DNA from: Mycobacterium sp. AZCC_0083
Lineage (GTDB): Bacteria; Actinomycetota; Actinomycetes; Mycobacteriales; Mycobacteriaceae
Assembly: GCF_014202335.1 (NCBI RefSeq)
Contig: NZ_JACHGP010000018.1
Coordinates: forward strand, 62,290 to 126,289
Reading direction: 5' to 3'
Length of the DNA: 64,000 nucleotides
Within the stretch, counting starts at the first letter, position 1; the number at the start of each line of letters is the position of its first letter. The notes below the pieces were generated by a model, which saw nothing but the letters and a program-made list of their open reading frames with translations, was not told the DNA's origin and did no database searches. The position numbers were made by a program, and so were the translations under genes. Shown here one piece after another: positions 41,953-50,494 of the stretch.

Positions 41953-43863
41953 TTATCGACCTACCAACAACGACTCGAAGTCGGCCACCTGGCCACCGTA
42001 CCGGCTGATGTATTCCTCGACCACGGCCTTCTTGAGCACGCCGACGTCGATGAGGTCGGCGCGATTGGGCGGCGGTGCACCAGCCAACACTTCGTAGCTG
42101 GAGACGATGGCGTCGATCGCTACGGGCTGACGTAGTCGCTGGGTGCCGATCACGTCCAGGAGTGCTTGGGCGACAGCCGGATACGGCGTGAACTCGGAAT
42201 TGGCGAGGTACTCGCGCAGGTCATCGTTTCCGCGGGGCAACGTCGTGTCGATCCCTGCCGCGTTGAGTGTCCGGATGAGCTGGTCTGGGCCGCTGTCCGT
42301 TGAACCGGGATTCGTCGAAGCGGTGGGCGATGGCACGTCGGATGAACCGGTGGGCGGTGGCAGCTCGGATGAACCGGTGGGCCTGGCGGCTGGGGGCTGC
42401 CCAATCGGGCCGGAGACGCCCGAGTCCGGCTTCGAGGAGAGCATGACTACCAGAACGACGACGGCCACCACCACCGCCGCAGCGATCCCGCCGATGACGG
42501 CCAGCACCTTCTTGCTTGGCCCCGTGCGGGTCTTCTCCGACTGGTGCAACGCGGTCACTTCGTCGGCGAGTCGCTGCCGGGGCGAGACGGAAGCAGCGCC
42601 CTCGGCGGAAACAGGGACGGTTGCAAGCAGTTCCGTCTGCCCCTCTGGTTGCGCACCGGTGGGCAGCTCGTCCACTACCGCTGGCTCGACGGACTCCGCC
42701 GCATCGACCACAGCGCCGAGCGCAACGACCGTCTTCGGATGATCAACGACATGAACGGGACGCTCAATTTGATCAAGCAGGCTGCCCACCAACGGAATCC
42801 GCGATGCGCCACCGATCCGATAGATCCCCGCCAACTGATCTGGTGTCAACCCGGCCCGGGCCAGCGTCGCCTCAAACTCGGCGATGGTCGCATCGAGATC
42901 AGTCCTGATGAGGTTCTCGAACTCGGTGCGCGTCACCAGCACCGGTTCGGGCAACCCGGGCAGACGCACCGTGCGCTGGGTGTGCTCGGACAACTCTTCC
43001 TTGACCTGACGGACCGTCGTGTCGAGCATGCGCCGCCGCATGCCACTGTCAGGATCTTCGGGATCGGGGTAGTCAAGCGCCTGCCAAAGTTTCGGGTCGG
43101 CTTTCTTGTAGTGCGTCTGCCCCAGGTAGTTGAACAGCCGGTTGTCGAATTCGAAGCCGCCCAACGGATCGATCCCGCCAGTAGCCAGGATTTCGAACCC
43201 ATCCGACGAGCGGCACAACACCGTGACATCGAACGTACCCCCACCGAGGTCGTACACGGCGAAGTACTCATCGCCGACCACGTCCTCAGAGGGCACCACA
43301 GCCGAACCAGCGGAGGTGGTGGTAATGCGGGCCGTGGGCTGATCGGAGGCTTGCGCGTAGTGCGTCGCCGCGGCGACCGGTTCCGGCATGAATGTCGGAT
43401 CGGGTAGCGAAATCTCGAGCTGATCAGCAGCCATCGAAACCGCTTCGCGCAGAACATCGAGGCGCCGGTCTGACCAGTCGACCGGATGGGTCAACACCAA
43501 CTGCTCGGGCGGGCGGTGATTGTGTTGACGCACCGCCTCACGGATGATCGCCGCGTACACCGCGGCGATCAGCGTGCACGGCCGAAACTCTGCGTCTCCC
43601 AGCAGCACGCTGGCCCGCCCGATGTCACGCTTCGGGGTCGGCTGGTAGCGATCCAGGCTATACCCCGCCGCACTGTCGGCCTTGGTACCGACCAGCACAC
43701 CGTTGGGGTCGGCGAGTACCGATGACGGCATCGTCGACGTCCCGTCAGGCAGAACCAGACCAGCAACTCTGCCGTCCGGTTCGCGCACCGCCGCCGCCGT
43801 CGCCGTGGTACCGAAGTCGACCGCCAGCACCCAAACCAAATCCAGGTCCGCCCGACCGCTCAT
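41953..43863 (-). CDS. Membrane-anchored Hsp70-like ATPase, mosaic, unknown exported domain (Hsp70-4)
   Basis: 636 residues from ATG 43863. The ATPase domain is almost identical to Hsp70-2 (I noted only a few substitutions in about 400 residues), while the linker SVSPRQRLADEVTALHQSEK matches Hsp70-3, so the gene is a mosaic. One transmembrane helix (VLAVIGGIAAAVVVAVVVLV) precedes a Pro/Ser-rich spacer and a 110-residue helical exported domain beginning DQLIRTLNAAGIDTTLP that I cannot place. No Cys in that domain. Confidence 0.85.
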   Translation of the reverse strand: MSGRADLDLVWVLAVDFGTTATAAAVREPDGRVAGLVLPDGTSTMPSSVLADPNGVLVGTKADSAAGYSLDRYQPTPKRDIGRASVLLGDAEFRPCTLIAAVYAAIIREAVRQHNHRPPEQLVLTHPVDWSDRRLDVLREAVSMAADQLEISLPDPTFMPEPVAAATHYAQASDQPTARITTTSAGSAVVPSEDVVGDEYFAVYDLGGGTFDVTVLCRSSDGFEILATGGIDPLGGFEFDNRLFNYLGQTHYKKADPKLWQALDYPDPEDPDSGMRRRMLDTTVRQVKEELSEHTQRTVRLPGLPEPVLVTRTEFENLIRTDLDATIAEFEATLARAGLTPDQLAGIYRIGGASRIPLVGSLLDQIERPVHVVDHPKTVVALGAVVDAAESVEPAVVDELPTGAQPEGQTELLATVPVSAEGAASVSPRQRLADEVTALHQSEKTRTGPSKKVLAVIGGIAAAVVVAVVVLVVMLSSKPDSGVSGPIGQPPAARPTGSSELPPPTGSSDVPSPTASTNPGSTDSGPDQLIRTLNAAGIDTTLPRGNDDLREYLANSEFTPYPAVAQALLDVIGTQRLRQPVAIDAIVSSYEVLAGAPPPNRADLIDVGVLKKAVVEEYISRYGGQVADFESLLVGR

Positions 43864-43945
43864 CACCGACCCCGCCATCTCGATCACACCCAGCAGCAAC
43901 CATCAGCAACCAGCAGCCCAACGCCCGGCCCGTATCCAAACACAC
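42600..43945 (-). repeat. Right arm of about 1.3-kb inverted repeat (Hsp70-4)
   Basis: Inverted copy of 32811-34140. Homology starts in the leader (GGGCTGCTGGTT) and ends where the linkers diverge. Limits approximate. Confidence 0.85.
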
Positions 43946-43976
43946 ACGGCCAAGTTCTGTGAACGTAATCGCGACA

Positions 43977-44150
43977 TTAAGGCGTGACCGCGATCGCTTC
44001 GTCCTGAGAATATCTAATTTCGATTACGACGCTTCTTTCATCAGCAATGAACGCGGTATTCGGCGAAGCAATGTCACGGCGGAACCGATACTCGGCGCTG
44101 CCGCAATCTGATTGACGAGTCCATTCGGCGTCACGTTTGGCCTTGATCAT
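43977..44150 (-). CDS. 57-residue ORF coupled to the minus-strand effector
   Basis: Its ATG overlaps the TGA of the 436-residue effector candidate (ATGA), which argues for translational coupling. The product starts MIKAKRDAEWTRQSDC and ends in a possible beta pair (SVVIEIRYSQDEAIAV). Size and position would suit an immunity protein or loading chaperone, but nothing in the sequence shows it. The remaining bases up to the Hsp70-4 start (43864-43976) hold only that gene's leader. Confidence 0.45.
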   Translation of the reverse strand: MIKAKRDAEWTRQSDCGSAEYRFRRDIASPNTAFIADERSVVIEIRYSQDEAIAVTP

Positions 44151-45457
44151 TTGTCGAGAAGGAAAATGGCACGCCAAACCTGGGGTAGAGCGGGATTTTC
44201 GGCTCGCGCCCCCACGATCAACTGTTGGTGGGGTTCCAGCGTCGACGTGATCTCTTCCGGTTTGGTCCTCCGGGACTTAGAAATATCGGCATTCAGCCGG
44301 CCCCCGGCACCGCCACGCGCTGCGAGCCCGATGTCCACGAGGTGGTTCGCTAGTACTGGCCTGCTCAGCACCGGTGTGATGAAGACATTGCGGATCGCCT
44401 CGCCGGACTGCTGAGCAATCCAGGGGATCCAGATGTCCTGTTCGCAGCGCATATCCGATGGCGGTTGCTTGCCGTTGTAAGCCGTTCGTAGAGCGTCGAA
44501 CCGAGCCGCGACCGCGTCCACCTCGCGGTCGCTTTGGAAACTGGCAAGTTCGAAGCGCATCAGTTTCACGTGCTCCTGCTGAATCGCCGAATCGGTCATG
44601 CGGCGCTTGCCACCGGCTTCCCCGACCCGTAGGTCAGCCGAAATTCGCTCGGTGCCCACAATCGCATCGGTGTACACCTGCGAACCCGTCGCCATCGGAA
44701 GAACCGCCGCGCTGAGATCATCCAACTTTTGCAGCGTTTGGACTTGCCGTAACGCCGGGGAGAGCTCGGGTGCGATCTTGGGGACCGGCACGTCGAACTT
44801 CACGTTCGCGGAAATGCCGCCCTCGATGAATTCTCCGGCGACTTCGCCGATGGCCTCCAGCGATTTCTCCGCAGCGAGGCCGGCCTTGGCGGCTGCGGCG
44901 ATCACGCCTTCGGCGGCCAGGCCGACGGCGATCCCGATCGCGGCGCCAGATGCGTAATCCAGCCAGGCTTGCTCGGTCTGTGCCTCGGCCGCCGCCTGCT
45001 TGATGACCAGATCGTAATGGTCGTAGCAACGCCGGTAGACCGCATTGACCCATTTGAAGTACTCGCGGAGTGCATTGATGTCCTGCGTGGCGTTCCTCGT
45101 GAACACCGACACATTCAGTTGCCGCGTCTTGAGTTTCGTGCCAAGTATCTCGATGTCATTCACCGACGGGACCAACGGCTTGGTCGGCGCGCGCTGAACG
45201 GTGGCGCGCTGAACATTGGGCGCCCCCGCGCCCGGGGTCGGTCGCAGCAGTCGCTGTGTTTCCCGGTTGCCGACCGTTCGCTGCAATTGGACGGCGAGTC
45301 TGGCCCCTGAACCCCGATCCCAGGTCGAAGCTCCTTCGCGAGGGGCGAATGCTGCGACGCCCGCTGTTTGGCTGGTTTGGGAGACCGGGGACCGTCCTCG
45401 TGGATCGCGCCCGGTCTTGCTGACGTCCTCATGCTGCGAAGCACGCAGGGTACCCAT
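44147..45457 (-). CDS. Putative eCIS effector with LQR-GNR leader, unknown activity
   Basis: 436 residues from ATG 45457; a TTG at 45508 in frame is less likely. Residues 58-71 read LQRTVGNRETQRLL, the shared leader motif, followed by two more VQR motifs. The centre has an Ala/Gly-rich hydrophobic stretch (YASGAAIGIAVGLAAEGVIAAAAKAGLAAE) that could insert in a membrane, flanked by helices. The last 150 residues (MRFELASFQSDREVDAVAARFDALRTAYNG; IWIPWIAQQ) resemble no toxin I know. Divergent from the sheath operon, sharing the 273-base intergenic region with its promoter. Confidence 0.6.
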   Translation of the reverse strand: MGTLRASQHEDVSKTGRDPRGRSPVSQTSQTAGVAAFAPREGASTWDRGSGARLAVQLQRTVGNRETQRLLRPTPGAGAPNVQRATVQRAPTKPLVPSVNDIEILGTKLKTRQLNVSVFTRNATQDINALREYFKWVNAVYRRCYDHYDLVIKQAAAEAQTEQAWLDYASGAAIGIAVGLAAEGVIAAAAKAGLAAEKSLEAIGEVAGEFIEGGISANVKFDVPVPKIAPELSPALRQVQTLQKLDDLSAAVLPMATGSQVYTDAIVGTERISADLRVGEAGGKRRMTDSAIQQEHVKLMRFELASFQSDREVDAVAARFDALRTAYNGKQPPSDMRCEQDIWIPWIAQQSGEAIRNVFITPVLSRPVLANHLVDIGLAARGGAGGRLNADISKSRRTKPEEITSTLEPHQQLIVGARAENPALPQVWRAIFLLDK

Positions 45458-45609
45458 TGAAGGATCATGCCTGATACGGGCGAGCAGATGCCCCGTTCGA
45501 TCGGGCAATTATTCGGGGTGGTCCTCCACGAGGGTTCCCCTGGTCAATGCCGAAGTCCATTGGCGTTATACGTCGGTTGACGACCATGAATGCTCCGAGT
45601 CTTTGGTTT

Positions 45610-45636
45610 TGCCCCAACGGGCACACATTGATGCCC
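45610..45636 (+). promoter_or_regulatory. eCIS element TGCCC-N4-GGGCA-N8-TGCCC, site C
   Basis: TGCCC CAAC GGGCA, 8 bases, TGCCC, 94 bases before the sheath ATG. TGCC replaces TTCC at positions 27-30. A looser dyad (TGCCC-N9-GGGCA at 45488-45506) lies nearer the divergent effector gene. Confidence 0.75.
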
Positions 45637-45730
45637 GACCGGCAGTCCGAGCGTCCCTGCCGCGCACCTGTCGAATGGCGCAGCATCAACGCCAGCCCAC
45701 GAATCTCACCGTGCCTACCGAGGAGGCCCC

Positions 45731-47275
45731 ATGCCGACGTATCTGTCACCGGGTGTTTATGTCGAGGAGATCGATTCCGGGTCACGGCCGATCGAAGGCG
45801 TCGGAACCGCCGTGGCTGCCTTCATCGGTCTGGCCGGGAAGGGGCCGTTCAACCAGCCCACGCTGGTCAGCAACTGGACACAATTCACCACCACGTTCGG
45901 CGGGTTTATCGACGGCGCCTGCCTGGCGGAGTCGGTGTTCGCGTACTTCCAGAACGGTGGCGGTAACTCCTACATCGTTCGGATCGGCGATACGGCCGAC
46001 AACAACGGAGCGCCGCCGAAGGCGATTCCAGCTGGGCCGCAAGGCGTCGTCGCCAACCTCCGGGTATTGGCGCTGGACTCGGGCGCCCCCGCTGACAGCA
46101 TCAAAGTCGAGATCTTCGACTACCAGAAGGACGGCGGCGAGGGGCAGGAGCCCACAAAGGCCATCAAACTCGTGGTGTCGCGAGACGGGCAGGTCGTCGA
46201 GGAGCACCTCGACGTCACGACGGCGCGCGGCAAAACCAATGTCGTCAACGTCGTCAACGCCGACTCCCAGGTGATCAAACTCGAGCAGATCGCAGGGCGG
46301 CCAGCTCAGGATCTGCAACCCGGTACCGAGGTTGTGCTTGCGTCCCCCGCTGACGCGGAGGCAACTCCACCCGCGCGGCTGACCAGCGATGACTACATCG
46401 GCGACGCTGCCGATCGGACCGGCGTCTCAGGGCTCGAAGCCATCGACGAGATCACCATGGTTTGCATGCCAGACCTGATGACGGCCTACCAGCGTGGGGC
46501 CATCGACCTCGACACCGTGCAGTCGGTTCAGACGGCGATGATCGCCCACTGCGAACTCATGGGCGATCGGATGGCCATCCTCGACCCGCCGCCCGGCCTG
46601 AATGCGCAGCAGGTCAAGGAGTGGCGGGTCGACAAGGCCCGGTACGACTCCAAGTACGCCACGCTCTACTGGCCCTGGGTCAGCACCAAGGGAGGCGACA
46701 ACTACCTCCCGCCGTCCGGGTTCGTGGCCGGCATCTGGGGTCGCAACGACGACACCCGCGGTGTCCACAAGGCCCCGGCGAACGAGATTGTTCGCGGCGC
46801 GATCGCGCTGGAGACACAGATCACCCGCAAGGAGCACGATCTGCTGAATCCGGTGGGTATCAACTGCATTCGGGCGTTCCCGGGACGTGGCATCCGGGTG
46901 TGGGGTGCGCGGACGATGTCCTCCGACCCGGCCTGGCGCTACGTCAACATCCGCCGGCTCTTCAACTATCTGGAGGAGTCGATCCTGCAGAACACCGACT
47001 GGGTGGTCTTCGAGCCGAATGATCAGGCGTTGTGGGCCAAGCTTCGTCGCACCATCAGCGCGTTCCTGGTGAACGAGTGGCGCAAGGGTGCGCTGTTCGG
47101 GCTGACCCCCGATGACGCGTTCTTCGTCAAATGCGATGACGAGACAAACCCGGCCGAGGGCATCGATGCCGGTGAAGTGTGCTGCTTCATCGGGGTCGCG
47201 CCGGTGAAGCCCGCCGAGTTCGTCATCTTCCGCTTGTCGCAGTTCTCCGGCGGCACCAGCTTGGTCGCCGAATAA
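45731..47275 (+). CDS. Contractile sheath protein (Afp2/Pvc2-like)
   Basis: 514 residues, with GAGG 8 bases before the ATG. The N-terminus MPTYLSPGVYVEEIDSGSRP and GTAVAAFIGLAGKGPFNQPTLV are diagnostic for phage tail sheath proteins; the C-terminal part has INCIRAFPGRGIRVWGARTM, VNIRRLFNYLEESI and FIGVAPVKPAEFVIFRLSQ, the conserved helical/handshake region. One sheath gene is present, against two or three in Afp/PVC loci. Contraction drives the tube through a target membrane. First gene of unit C. Confidence 0.97.
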   Translation: MPTYLSPGVYVEEIDSGSRPIEGVGTAVAAFIGLAGKGPFNQPTLVSNWTQFTTTFGGFIDGACLAESVFAYFQNGGGNSYIVRIGDTADNNGAPPKAIPAGPQGVVANLRVLALDSGAPADSIKVEIFDYQKDGGEGQEPTKAIKLVVSRDGQVVEEHLDVTTARGKTNVVNVVNADSQVIKLEQIAGRPAQDLQPGTEVVLASPADAEATPPARLTSDDYIGDAADRTGVSGLEAIDEITMVCMPDLMTAYQRGAIDLDTVQSVQTAMIAHCELMGDRMAILDPPPGLNAQQVKEWRVDKARYDSKYATLYWPWVSTKGGDNYLPPSGFVAGIWGRNDDTRGVHKAPANEIVRGAIALETQITRKEHDLLNPVGINCIRAFPGRGIRVWGARTMSSDPAWRYVNIRRLFNYLEESILQNTDWVVFEPNDQALWAKLRRTISAFLVNEWRKGALFGLTPDDAFFVKCDDETNPAEGIDAGEVCCFIGVAPVKPAEFVIFRLSQFSGGTSLVAE

Positions 47276-47322
47276 CACCACGAACACTCAGAAGGCACGA
47301 ACACTCAGAAAGTAGGTAGGTC

Positions 47323-47772
47323 ATGGCACTTCCCGAAAATGACAGCTCGGTCGGCCACTCATTCGGCCTGGAGTTCGACGGGCTCCAGATCAAGAGCATC
47401 ACCGAGGTCAGCGGCCTGAAGATGGAGCAGGACGTCATCGAGTACAAATCCAACGGGCCCGACGGCAAATACACCATCAAGAAGCTGCCCGGCCGCTGGA
47501 AGGCGGGCGAGTGCACGCTCACCCGCCCGTTGACCGAGGACCATAGCTTCGACAAATGGGTCAAGGACTCGCAATTCGGCAAGATGGCCGACGTTCGCAA
47601 GGGCGGCGCGATCATCGTGTTCGACTACGAAGGCAAGCCCGTCAAGCGGTACAAGATCACTGCCGCTTGGCCGAAGAGCCTCGAGTTGAGCAGCCTCAAG
47701 GCCGGGGACACGAGCGTGCTCACCGAGAAGCTGACCCTCACCTACGAGCGGATCGAAGCCGAGGGTGCGTAG
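47323..47772 (+). CDS. Inner tube protein 1 (T4 gp19 family)
   Basis: 149 residues. The pattern SSVGHSFGLEFDGLQIKSITEVSGLKMEQDVIEYK, TRPLTEDHSFDKWVKDSQ and SLKAGDTSVLTEKLTLTYERIE is that of gp19-type tube proteins, which stack as hexamers inside the sheath. 47 bases after the sheath gene, overlapping the next gene by 8 bases. Confidence 0.95.
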   Translation: MALPENDSSVGHSFGLEFDGLQIKSITEVSGLKMEQDVIEYKSNGPDGKYTIKKLPGRWKAGECTLTRPLTEDHSFDKWVKDSQFGKMADVRKGGAIIVFDYEGKPVKRYKITAAWPKSLELSSLKAGDTSVLTEKLTLTYERIEAEGA

Positions 47773-48208
47773 AGGTCATTCCAGCGGCTCGGCGGGCCTC
47801 GCCGACTCGCAGGATGACGACTCGTCACCGGCGCCGCGGCTGGAAACGGCGTTTCGGTTCGTTCTGCCGCGGGGCTACGTCGACTCGGCCGGCACGGTGC
47901 ACCGCGAAGGCGTCATGCGTCTGGCGACTGCCCGTGACGAGCTCGTCTCGCAGCGCGATGATCGGGTGCGGGAGAACGCCGACTACCTGTCGGTGGTCCT
48001 CATCGGCCGGGTGGTGACTGAACTGGGCGGTCTCGAAGACATCCACGCCGGCGTCATCGAGAACCTGTTCGCCTCGGATCTTGCTTTCCTGCAAGACCTT
48101 TACCGTCGCATCAATCTCGACGGGCATACCCACGCGAGGGTTGCCTGCCCGAACTGCAGCAGTGAGTTCGCCGTCGACTTCGCCGGGAGTCGCCTGGGGG
48201 AATCATGA
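47765..48208 (+). CDS. Tail assembly protein with zinc-knuckle C-terminus
   Basis: 147 residues, GTG start inside the end of the tube gene. The body (FRFVLPRGYVDSAGTVHREG, RENADYLSVVLIGRVVTELGG, DLAFLQDLYRRIN) is that of phage/eCIS tail assembly proteins lying between tube and tape genes. The end has CPNCSSEF, a two-Cys knuckle. It overlaps the DUF6760 peptide gene by ATGA. Role inferred from place. Confidence 0.8.
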   Translation: MRRGHSSGSAGLADSQDDDSSPAPRLETAFRFVLPRGYVDSAGTVHREGVMRLATARDELVSQRDDRVRENADYLSVVLIGRVVTELGGLEDIHAGVIENLFASDLAFLQDLYRRINLDGHTHARVACPNCSSEFAVDFAGSRLGES

Positions 48209-48363
48209 CGTACGGGGCCGACCGTCTGCATGAAGAGGTCTCGTACTTGGCATTCCACCTGCACTGGTCGCTGAACGATCTGCTCGATCTAGAACACACC
48301 GATCGCCAACGTTATCTGCGTCTTGCCAAGGAGTTTGCGTTGGCGAGCGGAAGGGCTGGCTGA
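48205..48363 (+). CDS. DUF6760-type small eCIS peptide
   Basis: 52 residues, ATGA overlap with the gene before. The sequence YGADRLHEEVSYLAFHLHWS and LLDLEHTDRQRYL matches the short DUF6760 proteins typical of actinobacterial and cyanobacterial eCIS loci, immediately after the tail assembly protein. Precise role unknown; too short to be caught by a 60-residue cut-off. Confidence 0.85.
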   Translation: MTYGADRLHEEVSYLAFHLHWSLNDLLDLEHTDRQRYLRLAKEFALASGRAG

Positions 48364-48367
48364 AACG

Positions 48368-50482
48368 ATGCCGATCAACTGGCCGTGGAGCCGATCCCGT
48401 CCGGCGGTGGAGGAACAGCCCTCCGCGCAGGCGGGTCCGTCGGCACCCGTGGATCCCGGTTGGCGGGCTGTGCCCCCCATCCAGAGAACCATCGGCGCGA
48501 TGGAACTGACTGCGCCTCCGCGCAGTTTCACCTCGTCGCTGGCCACTGCTCAGGATCCGGCGTTGATTTCGGAAAACCGCCCCGCATTGCTCACGACGGG
48601 TCCTCCGATCTCGGTGCTCGGGATGGCGCAGCAACCCAATTCCGGTGCTGCGCGAACCACGTCGTTCCCAGCGCCGCATTCGTCGCGGCAGTGGATGCCG
48701 CCGTTGAACGTGCAACGCGCAGCACTGGGCGCCGTCGCGTCGTCACCTCCGCCGACACTTCCGTTGATGTCGAGCGACGCGATCGAGCCCTACGTCGGTG
48801 GTGCGATGTCGTCAGGCTCCCTCGTCGAGGCCACGGATCCCGCACAGCCGCGGGTGGTTCCGATCGTTGACCACGTCGAGCCCAGTGGGCCGTCACCGGT
48901 AGTGGCCGAGGGACCCAGCGCGACCGCAGCACAGCGATCCGTTGAATCAGCCGCGCCAGCGCCATCCGCCCATCCGCACCTGGACGTAGCGTCAGTCCAG
49001 CCGATTGTCGAATCGTCTGGCGATGTACCAACCGAGGCGAGTGCGCTGCAGCGTTCGGCGGTGGACGGCACTGTCGTCCCAATCCCGGCTGCCTCCGCCG
49101 CGCCAAGGCCCGCTCTCGCTCGATCGGTCGTGAGCGCCGCGCAGCGTACCGCGCTCGACGCCACCACACCCGCCGCCGTCACCCCACACCACAACGCCCG
49201 GGCCACACCGCCGCTGCCCCTACCTGCCACCATCCCGCCTTCGATCCCCGCCGCGGTAGCGCCAAGTGCGCATACTGTCGTAAATACGCTGCAACGCAAC
49301 GCTGTTGGTGATGTCGACGGGGTGGAGCCGACCGTGCGGCCGATCGACTCGCCCCCGACGCCCGCGCTGATGCAGCGTGTCGCCGCCGATGCGGATACAG
49401 CGAGCGCCGTGGGTGTGCAGCGGTCAGCGATAGCTGTGCCATTGGCTCCGCGCATTGGCGGCTCAGCTCGTGTGCAACCTCAACCGATCTCCGACGGACC
49501 TGCGGTAAGCGCAGTGCAGCGCTCCGTCGGTGGTCCTGCTGAGGCCGCGGCAGGCATCCGGGCGGCCACCGGAGCCGTGACCGGCGAAGTCCCGCGCACG
49601 GCGCTCACGACGTCCGAGGCCGGGGTGGAATTTCCCGCGTCGCCGGCCGGTTTCAGTGTGCCGGTCGAGGTCCAGCGGTCCACGGCCCACATCGACGCCG
49701 GCGACAGCACCCATCACACTTTCGCCACACCGGCTGGACGTTTGAGCACCACGAAGCCCCAACTGGCAGCGCAGACCGACAACCCCGCGTCTGCAGCTGT
49801 GACGGCCGCGCCGCTTAGTCAGCCAGACAGCACTGCGGTGCCCACCGCGCAGCGGAGTGCGGTACCGGAGAGCCGCAGTGCAAGTCTGGCGCAGCCGATT
49901 GCTGCGTTGCCGGTTCTCCAACGCGCCAAGGACGCTGAATCAGGCAACGCGCCAGTGTCAGTCAGTACGGCGATGACGACGTCCAGCGCGGGGGTGCCCA
50001 CCGCGCCGCCCCCGGTCGACGGACCGTCATTGCCTGGCCGCATTGTGTTGCTGCCGCCGGTTCGCACCGAGACTCGTGAGGGGTTGGCCGACAGTGCGCA
50101 GCCAATGTCGTTGCAGCGTATGTTCGGTGACTTCGGTCAACCCGCGACCGACTCGCGCGTCGGGCGGCCGCGCGGGCACGACGAGCCTCCCACGGTGCCG
50201 ACCATGACGCTCGATGCACCGACTGCGCAGCGGGAAGTCGAATCAGCTCCGGACCCAATCACCGTCGCGCAGAGAATATCCGAGCACTCATTGGCCGAGG
50301 AGGCAGCACCCGTACAGGCTGCGTCGGCACCCGCGCCAGCTCCTGCGCCTGCGCCGGCGCAAGCACCGACGAACGTGGATGAATTGGTTGGTCGACTGTA
50401 CGAGCCGCTAGCCGCCCGGTTACGGGCCGAGCTGTGGCTGGACCGCGAGCGGGCCGGCGCTTTGATGAATCTGCACCGATGA
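48368..50482 (+). CDS. Disordered Pro/Ala-rich eCIS protein with about 15 xQR repeats
   Basis: 704 residues from ATG 48368, four bases after the previous stop. Most of it is low complexity, punctuated every 30-50 residues by (V/L/A)QR(S/T/A), for example VQRAALG, LQRSAVDG, AQRTALD, VQRSVGG, LQRMFGD. The only ordered-looking part is the last 40 residues (VDELVGRLYEPLAARLRAELWLDRERAGAL), which looks conserved. By position between assembly protein and second tube protein it could be a tape-measure or scaffold, but it lacks the long helices of a normal tape measure. The xQR motifs resemble the leader motif of the effectors. Confidence 0.75.
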   Translation: MPINWPWSRSRPAVEEQPSAQAGPSAPVDPGWRAVPPIQRTIGAMELTAPPRSFTSSLATAQDPALISENRPALLTTGPPISVLGMAQQPNSGAARTTSFPAPHSSRQWMPPLNVQRAALGAVASSPPPTLPLMSSDAIEPYVGGAMSSGSLVEATDPAQPRVVPIVDHVEPSGPSPVVAEGPSATAAQRSVESAAPAPSAHPHLDVASVQPIVESSGDVPTEASALQRSAVDGTVVPIPAASAAPRPALARSVVSAAQRTALDATTPAAVTPHHNARATPPLPLPATIPPSIPAAVAPSAHTVVNTLQRNAVGDVDGVEPTVRPIDSPPTPALMQRVAADADTASAVGVQRSAIAVPLAPRIGGSARVQPQPISDGPAVSAVQRSVGGPAEAAAGIRAATGAVTGEVPRTALTTSEAGVEFPASPAGFSVPVEVQRSTAHIDAGDSTHHTFATPAGRLSTTKPQLAAQTDNPASAAVTAAPLSQPDSTAVPTAQRSAVPESRSASLAQPIAALPVLQRAKDAESGNAPVSVSTAMTTSSAGVPTAPPPVDGPSLPGRIVLLPPVRTETREGLADSAQPMSLQRMFGDFGQPATDSRVGRPRGHDEPPTVPTMTLDAPTAQREVESAPDPITVAQRISEHSLAEEAAPVQAASAPAPAPAPAPAQAPTNVDELVGRLYEPLAARLRAELWLDRERAGALMNLHR

Positions 50483-50494
50483 CTGGGGGAACCG

